From assembly GCA_021234155.1 (NCBI GenBank), contig JAJEKV010000051.1:9568105-9632104 (forward strand): 64,000 nucleotides of DNA. Reading direction: 5' to 3'. The position numbers and the translations under genes were made by a program. This stretch comes from Isoetes taiwanensis. Its lineage: Eukaryota; Streptophyta; Lycopodiopsida; Isoetales; Isoetaceae. The number at the start of each line of letters is the position of its first letter. The first letter of the stretch is position 1. Below the pieces are notes generated by a model. The model saw only the letters and a list, made by a program, of their open reading frames with translations, was not told the DNA's origin and made no database searches. Shown piece after piece: positions 22,739 to 34,859 of this stretch.

Positions 22739-22918
22739 GACCTGGGGATGTTTAGATGTACTGGCAAGATTGTGCTGGGCGGATTTCACTATGACCGAGC
22801 AGGACCAGGATGGTTCCTGCGGTCTAAGGCAAGCCAGTATGATCTCTCTAATAAGGCCTCTCTAAAAGTTGCTCCTGTAAAAGAACAAATGGGACAAGTT
22901 ATTGGTCGTCCTAATTAA
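22739..22918 (+). pseudogene. Unrecognised conserved-looking coding fragment
   Basis: A 59-codon open frame without a start codon contains GGFHYDRAGPGWFLRSKASQ and KVAPVKEQMGQVIGRPN before a stop. The composition (balanced, charged, aromatic-rich) looks like the C-terminal end of a real protein rather than random sequence. I do not recognise the family. The preceding frame at 22600-22755 may be an upstream part in another phase. Confidence 0.35.
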
Positions 22919-23997
22919 GACCCCATGTAAACTAGTGAGAGAGATGTTTAGCATTGATATGGGACAATGCTAGATGCTTATCAACAGGTTAGAATTACAT
23001 GGTGTTCTAGACTAGTATCTTTAAAATACTTGATACTGCATATATTAATGCGGAGTAGACGAACATTGGGGATGTTGGTCTTGGGGAGTTTTACATGGCA
23101 TAGCTGTGGACGAGTGGGTCTCGTCTATTTAAGAACCATGGGTGTTGGTGAGGTGAAACCCAGCACTGTATGGGACGGTGATAGATGTAGCCAACAGTCT
23201 AGTGGCCTAGGTTCTTAAGATAATGTATCCAATTCTCCCTTACACTGGATCCAACAGCGTGGGGGTTCTAGACGACGTACTGTCTAGATATGGGGGGGTG
23301 CATCTGCTTGGCAGATGCTATAGTGCATGTGGTGGATTCCATATGTGTGTTCTTGCAGTACATCAGCCGTTGCTTCGTGTTGACTCTATTAGATAACTTT
23401 TATGCATGCTACTAACATGTGGAAACATGTGCTGGCGGGATTACGTGTGTATATAGTTATCTTGTATTGTCATGTTGTTATCTGTATACGTGGTTTTCTT
23501 GTATATAGCCTCATGGGAGGCAGTACTTGTTCTGTGTACTCTGATGGTTTGATGTGAATATAAATCGATTTTGGTACTAAAATTTTGGTTCGTAACATCT
23601 GCTATCATTTTGTGAAGTGAACTTTCTGTTGAAATGAAATTAGCATAATACAAATATAGAAAGAACAAGAGTACCTCCTCTTGAAGGTGGGAAGAAGGAG
23701 AGCCAAATCATCTTGCAAGCAAGATTGTGTATCTCATGTACAATGCTTGTGCCCGTGCTACTTCAATCCCAGGTAGAAATAGAGGAACATGCATGTTTAA
23801 ACTATACATCATGTAAAAAAATTAGAGATGCTTTTGGAATACAAGCGAATCTTAAGGGATTACTCGAAGGTTGTATGGGACGAGAGAGATAAAACAATAA
23901 AATTCTATGTAGTTGCGCTCGTAGAAGCTAGTTGCTTTATGCAAAATTCCTCTGATACTCTGTACTATGTTTCTCTTATAGACTCTAAAGCATTTCT
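22919..23997. other. Intergenic, nothing recognised
   Basis: Only short unsupported ORFs. No repeats stand out by eye. Confidence 0.35.
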
Positions 23998-26900
23998 GTG
24001 ACGAGCCTGCTGAGTTGACCCTCCTGGCAACTCGGGATCTTGTCAAACTTCTATAATTCTAGGTTGATAATACTGGTGAAGAATTAAATCTTCCTTTCAA
24101 TTGAACTTACTTACTCCAAATTCAATAAACAAATGTTTATAAACTCAATATAATCAGGTAAGGTCAACATCCAATAAATCAACATTCTCGATAGGGATAA
24201 CATCTAACTCTAGCAATTCAACCCTAGAATCTTCTCGCTCAACCACGAGCCACAACTGCACTGCTACCGTTAGCTTGACCACCGCCTTGCTCATTCACTG
24301 CACATATGCACTCACTAGGGTTAGTCCTCATGACTAAGTGGGGATCCCTGGCTGCCACCGCATGCATGGAAATACTCTGCAAATCTTGGGTAAGCACAAA
24401 CACAGACGGAAAATCCTACATGAGCACAGTGCTAAGACAATGACAACCTAATGCAAAGGAATATACACATGAGCAACAGAAGCAAAGAACATAGCCAAAA
24501 TACCAAATCATCATAAACATAGCTCCGGGACAATGGGAAGCTCAGCCAGCCTATATACAGGCCCCGTTAGCAGCATGTTGCCCAGCCAGCTTACATTCCA
24601 AGCCCTGTAGCGGGTGGTGGGGTGAACCTCGTATGCGCATACCCTCTCAGCCCACGTCTGGCACTGGAGGACCTCTTACCATGGGAGTTCACAAGAGTTG
24701 ACTGACGTAGCAATCCCTGCCAGGAGAACTACGCCCGGTGTCACAGAGCACAAGAATACCACAAAGAAACACAGATGAACATGAGCATGCCGGAGCAACC
24801 TAGGCCACCAAACCTAGAAGTCCGACCCCGGCGGTTCCAATAGACATAGTCAAATACCAAGACAACAGTGGAACAATGCAAAGACCAAGACATGTGAAGT
24901 TCATTAGATATTTTCTCAACATGTGTCTAGATCATACTATTGCCGAGGTTGCCCATACAACCTGCTGAAGTAGCTTATCCAATGATCTTACAATGACATC
25001 GAAGTAGATCTCATACTTAGCATTTTCACAATACTCACAGCTTGCACTAATGCAATTCCCCCCATAAGGAATGCAATTTCATATTAGCTTCCATTAAATC
25101 CAGTAGCCATGATAACTTATCATATTCTCTACATGTAATCCTCTTGCCAAGGTTACTCATACATCCTATGCCATGTCAAGGTAGCAACTCAGTGATGAAG
25201 ACCTTGATAGCAATCCAACATGTCGAGGAAGTTACGAGTCTGACTGTCATTGATGTAGCTCCAATACCTATGTATGTTACTGATCAAGGAAAGATACTAA
25301 CATCTTCTATAATGCAAAACTTACCTCAAAATCAACCTCTCATGAGGGATACAATGTTCCATTCCATTAGCTATGATGCTCTTGATAAAATACAATGCAA
25401 CAACTTAGAAACTTACAATTATGCACTCAGACTAGCAGTACTTCATGCTATAGCCACATTCAGAAACCCCCAAGCTTCACATGGCTCTCCTTGTACCAAT
25501 GCGGACCCGTCTCAATCTCAATAATCCTTGATGTCTGCTTATCCCCATTCAAGATCCACATGTGAACTTGATGCTGAAATCCTTGATGCCGAGGGGTCGT
25601 TGATGCTCTACATCTGTGCTAGGCTACTTTTCCACGTTAGCCCCATCTCCATGAGCTAAGAAAGATACTTTATCCCAATCCTTAGAATTTTACCATAGTT
25701 AGACAATTAATCAAACAATGCATATTCTTACTACTAATGATTATTCTGCTCAACTCTTCATGCTCCGATCTCCTCTGCTGCTAAGCTCAAATGCAACCCA
25801 ATTCCATCCACAGGTACTTAGTTTTATATTAGGACATGCAAATAAATTGATAAAAGAAGTATATACAAGACCAACAAGCTAAAGCACAAAACACAAAATA
25901 AGTAAAAACATAACGTGAACACAAAATGGCATTGGAGAGCTCGGTGCCGATCAGATCCAATTCAATTCTGTCTTTTCTGAAGTTTCCATGCTGAATTGGT
26001 GCTTCTCATGTAATATTCAGCCATTTCTGACTTAGAATCAGCCCTTACAAAGATATTTCCAATCACTGATAACCTTCTCTAGCCTTATGAGTCTCTAACA
26101 AATTCATAATTTATCATATCCACATCCAAGAGTCATGTACAAACTAATCATGGCAGCTCATAGCACATTTCAATTGATCAAAGCAAAACCCCACCTCGAG
26201 AATTTCTTCACGATAGACCTCTCGGGCCCCTTTGCAATTGATTGTGCCTCCAAAGATCGCCATCTAGCTCCAAGAATTAAACCGCAAAGAACATACATAG
26301 TGCAGTCAATTACACTCAAAGATCACAATTTCTGTCATAACTTTCTCATACGGATGAGTTTCGGCCTGATCAGACCCATTCCGGAAAGCTTCTTGAAGAT
26401 CTTTCCAGCAAAAGAAAAATCACTTGAAAAGGATCTCGGGTCGCCGAGATATGATGCTTCAAATTTCGGGCTCTAAAACTGCCCAGAATTGCTCCTTGCC
26501 TTCATGCTCTGCAACAATCCTTTCTCCAAAAAGACAAAACCCTAATTTCATGCTGCATACATGCCATGAATATGTATATACATACATAAATACGTATATT
26601 GACCCATCAGGTGGCCAGGACCGTTACAGTCTCCCCTTCTAAAAAATTAACCCATGTCCTCATGGGTCAATCATAGATCCAAGCACTTCTCAAATCCCTT
26701 ATAACTATCATGATCATGTATTCACCAAACTACAAGGGAAATTGTACCTCAACATTGTCAAAAGTTACTTCCATTGCTTACATCGAGAATTCTCCCTTAA
26801 CATTTTATTGCTAACCACCAAGCCTCCAGATACTGCTCCTCTCTCTGAGGATACCATCTCCTGATGTCTCTAAAAGAAAAACCATTAGCATCATAATTCC

Positions 26901-27126
26901 ACAATCTCAACTTACTCTCTGATTTGCCATGTCGACTCCCAAAGATCCAACATTGCTCTGATACCAACTGTGACGTTCCTAACCGACATGCCCTTAACCA
27001 ACTGGGCAAAATCGTCTAGACGTTTATGAGTAGTCGCTTCTACCCATTTATGCCGGTGTCTCGGGAACGCCCCACAGGCACATTCAAGGTTCGAATACTC
27101 GAGCGGTCTACCATGGGCCCGTTACA
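23998..27126 (-). mobile_element. Candidate LTR-type element with unequal terminal regions
   Basis: The ends read TGTGACG at 23998 and CCGTTACA at 27126. Both are flanked by ATTTC (23993-23997 and 27127-27131), a 5-bp target duplication. On the minus strand, TGTAACGG...CGTCACA (27126 to 26969) is followed by GT and the primer-binding site TGGTATCAGAGC. A purine tract, AGAAGGGGAGAC, precedes TGTAACGGTCC at 26628. So 340 bp of internal sequence lies between a 158-bp left terminal region and a 2.6-kb right one. The two regions share their terminal bases but not clear body homology. No retroviral protein is visible. Either a large deletion, a chimera or a wrong boundary would explain the inequality. 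Confidence 0.42.
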
Positions 27127-27774
27127 ATTTCAATTGCTTGGAAAGGTAGGGTTTCTTATGTGTTTTGCTTGGGCTTTACACCTGTCCAAGCGGCTTCTGA
27201 TACAACTTCTGGCACATACCCAATGTATTGCTTTTGTAGGGACCCTGTTGATGAGATATACTGCAGTGTTTATTGCTTCAGTCCAGAACCAATAATCAAT
27301 GCCTTTTGACAGGAGCATGGAGCCTGTACATCCAAGAATAGTACGGTTCTTGCGCTCAACTACACCATTCTATTAGTGTTCATGAGCGACAGAGATTTCA
27401 TGGCGAATATCTTGTTGAGCTAAGAACTCATCGAATGCTTCATTGATGAACTCGCCTCCCTGATCTGTTCACATGACTTTAAGCTTTCCTTCTTTGAAAG
27501 TTGCTGTTTGTATAACTTTAAGCTTTCTTTCTTTGAAGGTTTTTGCCATTGCTTTCCAGATTTTGACTTGTGCAAACACATTCTGACTTGTGAGTTAAAA
27601 AATGGGTCTAATTCTTTCTTGTAAAGTCGTCAATGATAGAGAGAAAATATCTTGAACCTCCTATTGACTTTACACGCGAAGGACCCCACACATTCATGTG
27701 AATAAGATCCAACGATTGGTCTGCTCTGTTTACTTTCACCTTTCTATATGGCTTTCGAGACGGTTTTTTTAATG

Positions 27775-27890
27775 CACATTGGCTAGTCCATTGGGTTAGC
27801 AACTAAGAGATCTTGTGTTCAAGTCTCTGGGGGTCCGTCATATGTCCTCATGGATGCTGCCAATGTGGCATGACGTAAAAATACTATCTA
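27775..27890 (+). mobile_element. Possible tRNA-derived SINE
   Basis: The stretch contains TGGCTAGTCCATTGGGTTAG, like a polymerase III A box, followed about 30 bp later by GTGTTCAAGTC, like a B box. It sits inside the Copia integrase relic, splitting the frame near KKPSRKPYRKVKV. No poly(A) tail or target duplication was identified. Confidence 0.35.
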
Positions 27891-29038
27891 ACTTTAGAAG
27901 ATGCTTTAATCTTGGGCAGATTGTCAACAAATCTGCCATCCCTCATTCTTTTCAAGAGAGGAAAATTTGGCATGCCTAAGTCTCTCATGCCATAACTGGT
28001 TTTCATTTGATGTACAAGCATTCAATGCCAAAGTTTGTTCTTTGCACCAACTAAGTTGGTATAGAGGGCCAGACCTTGTGCCTTTGGCAACAATCACATT
28101 GCTCTTATTTTTTATAATGCACTGCCTATTATGAAAAGTGATGAACAGATTTCATCATCAAGCTTTGAAATTGACAACGAATTCACCTCTAATTCTGGTA
28201 TGTACAGTGTGTTTTCCAGCCGAACAGTCCCATTGGAAGTGTTATGGCAGCATTTCCTTTGCCTGTGATAGACAGCTTCCCTTTTTCTATTTTTAATTGC
28301 CTTTTGTCTGTGACAGGGTTAATTTGTTCAAAAAGCTCTTTTTGGCTGGTCATATGATCAATGATCCCAGAATCAAAGAACCATGATCCACTAGGCAGTT
28401 GAGCTATGAGCCCGCTGGCTTCCACATCCAATAGACTGCATTCCTTGAACCATGTGTTTTTTATCTTTTGTTATAGCCTCTGAATCCATTGCATCATGCA
28501 CCATATCATCCAATACACTAGCTTTAATAGGCCAACTACATACCTTCGTTTATTGCCATGGTGTATCTGTACGTCAGCTACAAAATCTCGGGAAGCTGAC
28601 AAAAGAGAATCACAGCTAGAACTATCATTAGACTCCGAGGGGACCTTTGTTCTCGAAACATTATGTCCATGAGCCTGTGACAATCCTTTCTTCCTTTTAT
28701 CTAGTTCAAAACAATCCTTTCCAATGTGCCCTAGTTTGTTGCATTATAAGACCTTCGTGTTTCACTGCCTTCTTGTTTTCCTACAAGAGCTTGTCCTTCT
28801 TTGGCTCCTCCCTTCTTAGATCCTCCTTGATTATGCTCTTCCATTAAAATTTGTTGGCAGGCCCATTCCATTCCAATTGGACATGTTCAGCTGAGCCTAT
28901 AACATTTTTTACATTGTTATAGATGGGAGGCAATCCCAATAGCAAAACTCCTAGAAGCACGTCATTATCAAGTCCTTTGTCTATCTCTTTTAATTGCAGA
29001 GTTGTTGCCTTTATCTTTGAGATGAATTCTTGGGACAC

Positions 29039-29144
29039 CTTCGTTTTACAGCCCCCCACCTGACGTAGCACGGATCCAGACCATACAATCTGCAAATCAA
29101 GGGCTGACATAATGCCACGTCAGAGGGGAGGCTACAAAACGAAG
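29039..29144. mobile_element. Small MITE with 28-bp inverted ends
   Basis: The left end CTTCGTTTTACAGCCCCCCA... and the right end ...GGGGAGGCTACAAAACGAAG are inverse repeats over 28 bp with a few mismatches. It interrupts the gag part of the Copia relic. A second, more diverged unit follows at 29161-29257. Confidence 0.6.
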
Positions 29145-29160
29145 ACTACCCACCCGACAC

Positions 29161-29257
29161 CTTCATTTTACTGACCCCGCTGGCGTGGGTACGGATCCGG
29201 ACCATACAATCGCCGTCAAGGGCTGACATAATGCCACGTCAGAGGGGAGGCTGTCTT
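29161..29257. repeat. Second diverged copy of the small MITE
   Basis: The core (ACGGATCCGGACCATACAAT, then TCAAGGGCTGACATAATGCC) repeats that of 29039-29144. Its left end is mutated (CTTCATTTTACTGACCCCG). The two lie in direct orientation about 15 bp apart. Confidence 0.6.
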
Positions 29258-29773
29258 CAGCACTCGAACACTCTTTCAGTTGAGTGGTGAAGATAATGGA
29301 ATACAAATTGACCTATTGTGAGAAATGCCTTTTCATATAGATGAGAGAAAGCTGATCCCAAGAATCTTTGACACTATCAACGGCTTCTACCTGTGCCAGC
29401 ATAGTATCATCCAAATTTCTCATGATCTTGTTTCTTGCCTCCCAGTCTTTCTGCATCCATCTTGACAGGGCTTGCATGTCTGCTTCTCCTTCTCCAACAC
29501 TTCTCCGTGGGTAGAATCTGATGTAAGCCCCTTCTGATCAGTGGTAACCTTTTTACGACTTCTGCAGCTGTGAAAACTTGTGACCTTTGGGGCCAGGAGC
29601 TATGGCCTTGTCTCTTCCCCATAAACATCCCGTGCGTAATACACGTCAGCTGGGATTACGTCCAATAGGCGGCCTCCACATCACTGCCACGTCATGCATG
29701 ATTATAATGTACTTCTGTTTGTTATTTTTTTTGTGGAGCTCCTGGCTATGGCGGATGCCGACGTCTTGCTGGA

Positions 29774-30252
29774 GCTCCCATGATGGCGTTGTGCTTCAAT
29801 ATCATGGCACTTGGTTTATAGACGATAGCAGAGGTGCTTTAGAGGATTATTAGGGCGATTGACGACGGCTTTGGTGATCATTTTGTGTTTTGTGCAGAGA
29901 TTTTTTGATCTGTTCTTCGGTGATGCTCATGTCACTGGGACTTTTTTTATAGGATCTTGGTGACCTTTCTTGCAAGAAATTGTTGGCGGATATTTACTGT
30001 GAGGTTTTATTGGCTCCCATGATGCGTTGTGCTTGAATATCGTGGCGCTTGGTTTGTAGAGGATGGCAGAGGTGTTTTAGAGGATTATTAGGCCGATTGA
30101 TGATGGCTTTGGTGATCATTTTTTTATTTGTGCAGAGATTTCTTGATCTGTTCTCCGGTGATGCGTGCATGTCACTGGGACTTATTTGATAGGATCTTGG
30201 CGACACTTCTTGCAAGAAATTGTTGGCGGATCTTTACTGTAAGGTTTTGTTG
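29774..30252. repeat. Tandem duplication, about 239-bp unit
   Basis: Units at 29774-30012 and 30013-30252 begin GCTCCCATGATG. They share GGATTATTAGG, GGCTTTGGTGATCATTTT, CATGTCACTGGGACTT and GCAAGAAATTGTTGGCGGAT. Differences are scattered substitutions and small gaps. No gene is seen in either unit. Confidence 0.85.
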
Positions 30253-31405
30253 GCCGATTTCTTCTCATTTGTGGCAGATTTTTAATTATCCTTGGTCTTA
30301 AGGGATCTGTGGCCAATCTTGGCGACTTTTGGAGCGGAGTTTAGTTCTTCGGCCGAGTTTAGCTAATCTTTGGCGATCTTTTGGCCGATCCTTGTGATCT
30401 TTATGTGATTTGGTGGCTTTTCATTACTGGCCGAGTTCAGAGTATGAATTCCCTTGTACCTTACTTGAAGATGGATCTTAATTTGATGCTGTTTTTGTTG
30501 TTAAGTAGAATGGCTCAGAATCCAGGCCTTTCATAGCCTTCATTTAAACTCTGCTCTCTAGACATGACAAATGATGATGTTTCTTTGGAAGAAAGTGAGC
30601 AGATCTTAGCACTTCTGGCATGCTTCTACTTCTGGCAGTGCAGTGTGGTGTTTCTGGCAGTATCAATATGATGTTTCTGGAAGTAATTTGTTTTGTATCA
30701 GTGGCCCTTTGTTCTGTATCAGAAAAACTTCTGTTGTGATCTTCAGTTGTGAACAAACTTCTGTTGTGAACTTTGTAATCTTCAGTCTCTTTGTAATCAT
30801 AAACTTTGATGATGAGAAACTTTGTAATTTTGTGATCTTTTTGTAATGAGAAACTTTGATGACATAAACTTTGTAATTTTTGATCTGATTAACTGTGTAA
30901 TGGTTAAATTGTGTAATGGATAAACTTTATAATTTTTGGAGCAAGATAAATTATGTTTGTGGTGGAGGTGAAATTACCTGAAATAATTTGAGCCTAATAT
31001 AACAGTAATCCCAAGCTGGCGTGTATTATAAATATATATGGCTTGGAACGCTTATGCAGAATAGAATAGCATCACCGCCATCAAACAGAATGGATCTCCT
31101 CCTGAACTTAAGGAACACCGTAACTAAAAATAAACAGAGACCTAGTCTGTTAAGTGACAAATGTCATATTGTCACCTAACATCATTTACCAACAAGAAGA
31201 TCGAAGTTTTTTCTCTGTATCCATATTCAAGGCTAGATTTTGTTAAAGCAATTATTTTTCGGATTCAAATTTGTTGGGATAATGACGAAGACATCAAATA
31301 TTAATGAAATGGTGGATCCGTTGCTGCAAAATCTTAGCTAGAATAGCATCTCTCGCTGATGGGTGCACGCGGTTTTGGCTGCTTGGGTGAATTCTGCTGC
31401 GTGGC
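30253..31405. other. Intergenic, AT-rich short repeats
   Basis: Between about 30740 and 30930 the phrase AAACTTTGTAATTTT recurs several times with variations. No gene is recognised. Confidence 0.4.
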
Positions 31406-31408
31406 TTA

Positions 31409-31657
31409 GGCCCTTTTTCCACACTAGTCGCAAAATATGGCTGTGAATATACAATATACCACACCATTTGTGACTCCATGGCGAAAGAAATCCCCCAGAA
31501 TAAAATAAGACTCCATTTGGTATCCAAACCTATTCCGAACCTAAATAAGACATATTTTTATAGTGGAAAAATGATTTACTTTAAGACAATAGGTGGCCAA
31601 ACATCATTGGATAAAATATGTGACTTTTAGAGATAAGACTACCGTGGAAAAAGGGCC
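31409..31657. mobile_element. Tourist-like MITE, short copy
   Basis: The 249-bp element has ends GGCCCTTTTTCCAC and GTGGAAAAAGGGCC, a perfect 14-bp inverted repeat, and is flanked by TTA at 31406-31408 and 31658-31660. The body matches 8421-8834 in the same orientation but lacks about 165 bp of its middle. Confidence 0.8.
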
Positions 31658-31660
31658 TTA

Positions 31661-32433
31661 TTTTTGCTACAATAAGAAACGATTATAAGAAATATTGTGG
31701 CATGCTTAACTTTAGTCCCCATGCGAATGGTATCGCCAGTCAGCGTCGCAAACCTTGCCTAACTATCGCTGAAAAGGGGGATTTTGCATGTGAATCCACC
31801 ATAATTCTATATTTTAGTTCAGTAGCTTCGTATTCATAATTTCCAATCTCCCTCACCCAATAGGCCTCCCATTCATCCAATCCCTTCAGCTAAAGGTCTT
31901 GTGTTCTTTCATGGCTAAGAAGAGATGAGCATTAAACTTTTAGAAATGACATTCCAAGTGGTCAAATTTTTAGTGCCTTTTTTCAACGGTTTGAATATTC
32001 ATAAATATTTTTGCTTATATGGCAAATCCAGACCGCCATGTTTCACCAATGGCGATGAATGCTAAATGGGTTTGGGCACTAGTTGCCTTCATTTTCCAGC
32101 TCTCCTCAGCCACCAAATCCCAACATCCATGAGAAGCTACTTACTTTGTAATGTTTATGTAGGTACACATGGTTTGGCAAGTGTATTTAGTTAAGTTTGT
32201 ATCTTTTTTTTGTGTTGTACAGACAGATATTTTCAGCTGCAAGAAGAGAGAGAAACGTTAAGACACAGAGAAATTCTTCCTCTGATTTCAATATCTAAGA
32301 AAAAGCATAGAATGAAGTACATGAGCGGGAAAATTCAATCAGTCAATTATATAGAAAATGTACAATTTTACACGCGAACTGCACAGGTTCACAATTATAT
32401 ATAAAGATTAAAAGAATTCTTGACAATTCAAAA
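31661..32433. other. Intergenic and 3' flank of CWC15
   Basis: No gene is seen. The part just left of 32434 should hold the CWC15 3' untranslated region, which I cannot delimit. Confidence 0.4.
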
Positions 32434-34512
32434 TTACTTCATATATTTGTTCAAGAACTTGCGATGAAAATCACTTCTGATCGTATCATTAATGAAACGT
32501 TTGACCACTTTGGGTTCTCCACGTGCCTGGTTCTTAAACACAACATCATCATCCCATCTGCAAATAATCATAGGAATGCGTAAGCGATCAAATAATTCCA
32601 TCAACACTCCTTTATGTCTACCTACCTCCGTTTTATAGAGAAAGATGTCGGATTTAGTAAGGGATTGCCTCTTATTAAGTCTGCCTCCTTTGCTTTATAC
32701 TCATCTTCCTGTCTTTGCCGTTCCTGCAGCAATAACATGTCAGCATTCTTTGGTAGGTTCACCGGGGAAAAATAATAACAATCAATGTACCTTGCGCAAC
32801 TTTTCTTCTGCTCTTTCCTTTTTAATACGTTCAAGCTCTGCAAGCAATGCAGCTGTATCATCTTCTTCATCATCGCTACAACAGTAATGTTCAGATTTAG
32901 GACTTAATCTAAATACATATATACTTTAAAAATGCCATAAATACAAATTTTGCAACCTTTCATCAGACTGATCACTTTTTACATCCACATCCGAGTCGTC
33001 GGCATCCATATTCTTTGGAGGTGGTCTATCATGCTTATCGTCAACATCTCGTCTGCTTCCTGCACATTTCCAGACCAAACGTCAGATCTATCTGCCAGCT
33101 ACTTTCCCATTCTTAAAAAAAGAACATGTATTTTAAGAAGGCGTACCAGGTCCCTCTAAATATAATCCGCTTGCTGCAGGCACTTTTCTTCGCTCTCTTT
33201 CATCTGATGGAATAAAGAAAAGAATAATAAAATAACATTATTTTAAAGGATAAACATCAAATACAAAAGATGACATAAAATCTTCTTGGTTTAACAGGCT
33301 ATTACCATATGGCCTATCTTTGTTTGAGAAGTGCTTGTTCTCACGTTCCTCAAGCTCTTCCCTGAGGTTTCTTTTGCGCAACTCCTCAGTAGTCCCTTGA
33401 CCATCCTTTCTGCATACAGATACATGAAAATCAGGAAAACAAAAGATAGTTAAAGTAGGATTAGCTTGGCCTAAAATTTAACTAGAAATTCTCGTCCTAC
33501 TATAAATGTGTCTAGGCCATCTGAAACATTGAAACATTGAAAGCTTTTTTAAAAAGTGTGAATTTATTGACTTGTGAAATCATAATTTATCATAAACTAA
33601 GGACATCAACTTTAATAATTATGTCATATTCAACTTCAAAGTGTAACATATAACTGTTATTGAACAACTTTGTCAGGTGATTCCATTAGGAGAGCAAGTG
33701 TGGTTACCTTTAATCCCTTAAATTCACGTATGATTATCTTATACTACATCCATCAGTTTCCACTCAAGGGACTCTTGAAATCATGAGAGGATGGGCAGTT
33801 GGAAGATGCATGAAAGAGCTCCTCAATTTGAAGCCTTCTAGCATGATGTGGTAGTTCCCGTAATTTAAATAGCACAAGCATGGAAGCATTAATGGACAGA
33901 CATTTGTTTAGTTTATCTTCCTATTAGTTGCATGTTACTCCAGTTGCATTACAGAGTATTGAAGCTTGAAATGTTGTGCATACTATGGAGCTCAGCAAGA
34001 AATTTAAAGGATTTTCCAAAACACTAATAGTTTGCAAAGGTAGTGGATGGGCTACAACTAGTGATCCTAAAGAATTAGGATCTATTCCAAAACGAAAACA
34101 AGGTAAAAAAGGTGCCAGTAGACAACCTACTGGTTAGTCAAAATGTTTGTTTATGTTCCTGTGGTTAGACAAATGAGCGGCATTATAAATAAATGCGAGG
34201 GATTACATAAATGCTTTCATCTTCAGGCATCTGTACTTAGTTAGGAGGCAGAGCATCGTGGCCTATACTGATCACTTCAGCCTCCCACGAGTTCTTTGAT
34301 GGCCAATTATGCTAAAGCTGATAGCCAGGAAACAAATACAAAACAAACTTAATATGCTAGGCATTGAAAGACGAGAAGTACCTGGTCTTAAGGGTGGTGT
34401 GTGCAGCCAAATCCCTGGAGGAATACTTCTGGGACGGGCCAAAGATGCGAACTCCACCTTGCTCTTGACCTCCTTTGGCAGGCGCCCATGTTGGTCTGGC
34501 TGCAGTCGTCAT
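32434..34512 (-). CDS. CWC15: Spliceosome-associated protein CWC15
   Basis: Seven exons, all with AG/GT borders, on the minus strand: 34382-34512, 33306-33409, 33147-33203, 32957-33059, 32791-32875, 32626-32723 and 32434-32557. They give an unbroken 233-aa frame, close to the usual plant length of about 230. The N terminus is [20 protein letters not shown] followed by [20 protein letters not shown]. Next come [19 protein letters not shown], an acidic segment ([23 protein letters not shown]), a charged helix ([19 protein letters not shown]), then [11 protein letters not shown] and the highly conserved C terminus [20 protein letters not shown]...[16 protein letters not shown]15 is a nuclear component of the PRP19/NTC-linked activated spliceosome, needed for pre-mRNA splicing. 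Introns are about 70-970 bp. The gene is intact, with Helitrons beginning about 950 bp upstream. Confidence 0.96.
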
Positions 34513-34708
34513 AGCGGCGCTCTATGTTATGCAGCAGCAAAAGGGGTAGTTCGTAAAGAAAAGATTTACCTATCGTCCACCGCGCACTTTATTGGCTCCA
34601 CAAACGGGAGCCTTCGCATTGTGAAACAGGGGTCAATGCTGATTTGGCGTCGTGCGTGGAGCCCAAATTTTATTAAAAGGAAGAATTCTCACTTGTAAAT
34701 ACCTTTCT

Positions 34709-34855
34709 TTTTGGGTTACCCTCGTTCATCTGGGTTTGTGGCATATTCCAGGTATATGCCAAAATATGCCCAGAATATGCCAGTAACTGCTCCAAACCCA
34801 TTATTGGCTGTAAATTATCGGCCGCTTTTGTTCTGGGTAGCCACTCTGGAAACCT
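34709..34855 (+). repeat. Short repeat upstream of CWC15 (copy 1)
   Basis: About 145 bp are shared with 55687-55840. The common phrases are CTTTTTGGGTTACCC, GGGTTTGTGGCATAT, GGTATATGC, ACTGCTCCAAACCCATT and CTGTAAA. The element has imperfect inverted ends (TGGGTTTG...CAAACCCA) around TGGCATAT/ATATGCCA. It lies about 200 bp upstream of the CWC15 start, in opposite orientation to that gene. Confidence 0.6.
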
Positions 34856-34859
34856 GCTC

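Larger units (their letters stand above)
27127..29640 (-). pseudogene. Decayed Copia retrotransposon body
   Basis: Broken minus-strand frames run from gag (WMQKDWEARNKIMRNLDD at about 29400-29470, LQLKEIDKGLDNDVLL at about 28960) through protease (WFFDSGIIDHMTS, catalytic DSG, about 28370) to integrase (LDLIHMNVWGPSRVKSIGGS, LSIIDDFTRKN, then WTEAINTAVYLINRVPTKAI). It stops after EAWTGVKPK at about 27150. Reverse transcriptase, RNase H and LTRs are missing. Small insertions (27775-27890, 29039-29257) interrupt it, and the candidate LTR element ends at its left edge. It is older than the Copia copy at 3125-8081. Confidence 0.85.

Noticed and set aside
22348-22755. 135-codon ORF as a gene
   Set aside because: No recognisable motif, and the following frame with better protein character is in a different phase.
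25144-25524. 126-codon ORF as a gene
   Set aside because: Lies within the candidate LTR-type element and shows no domain features.
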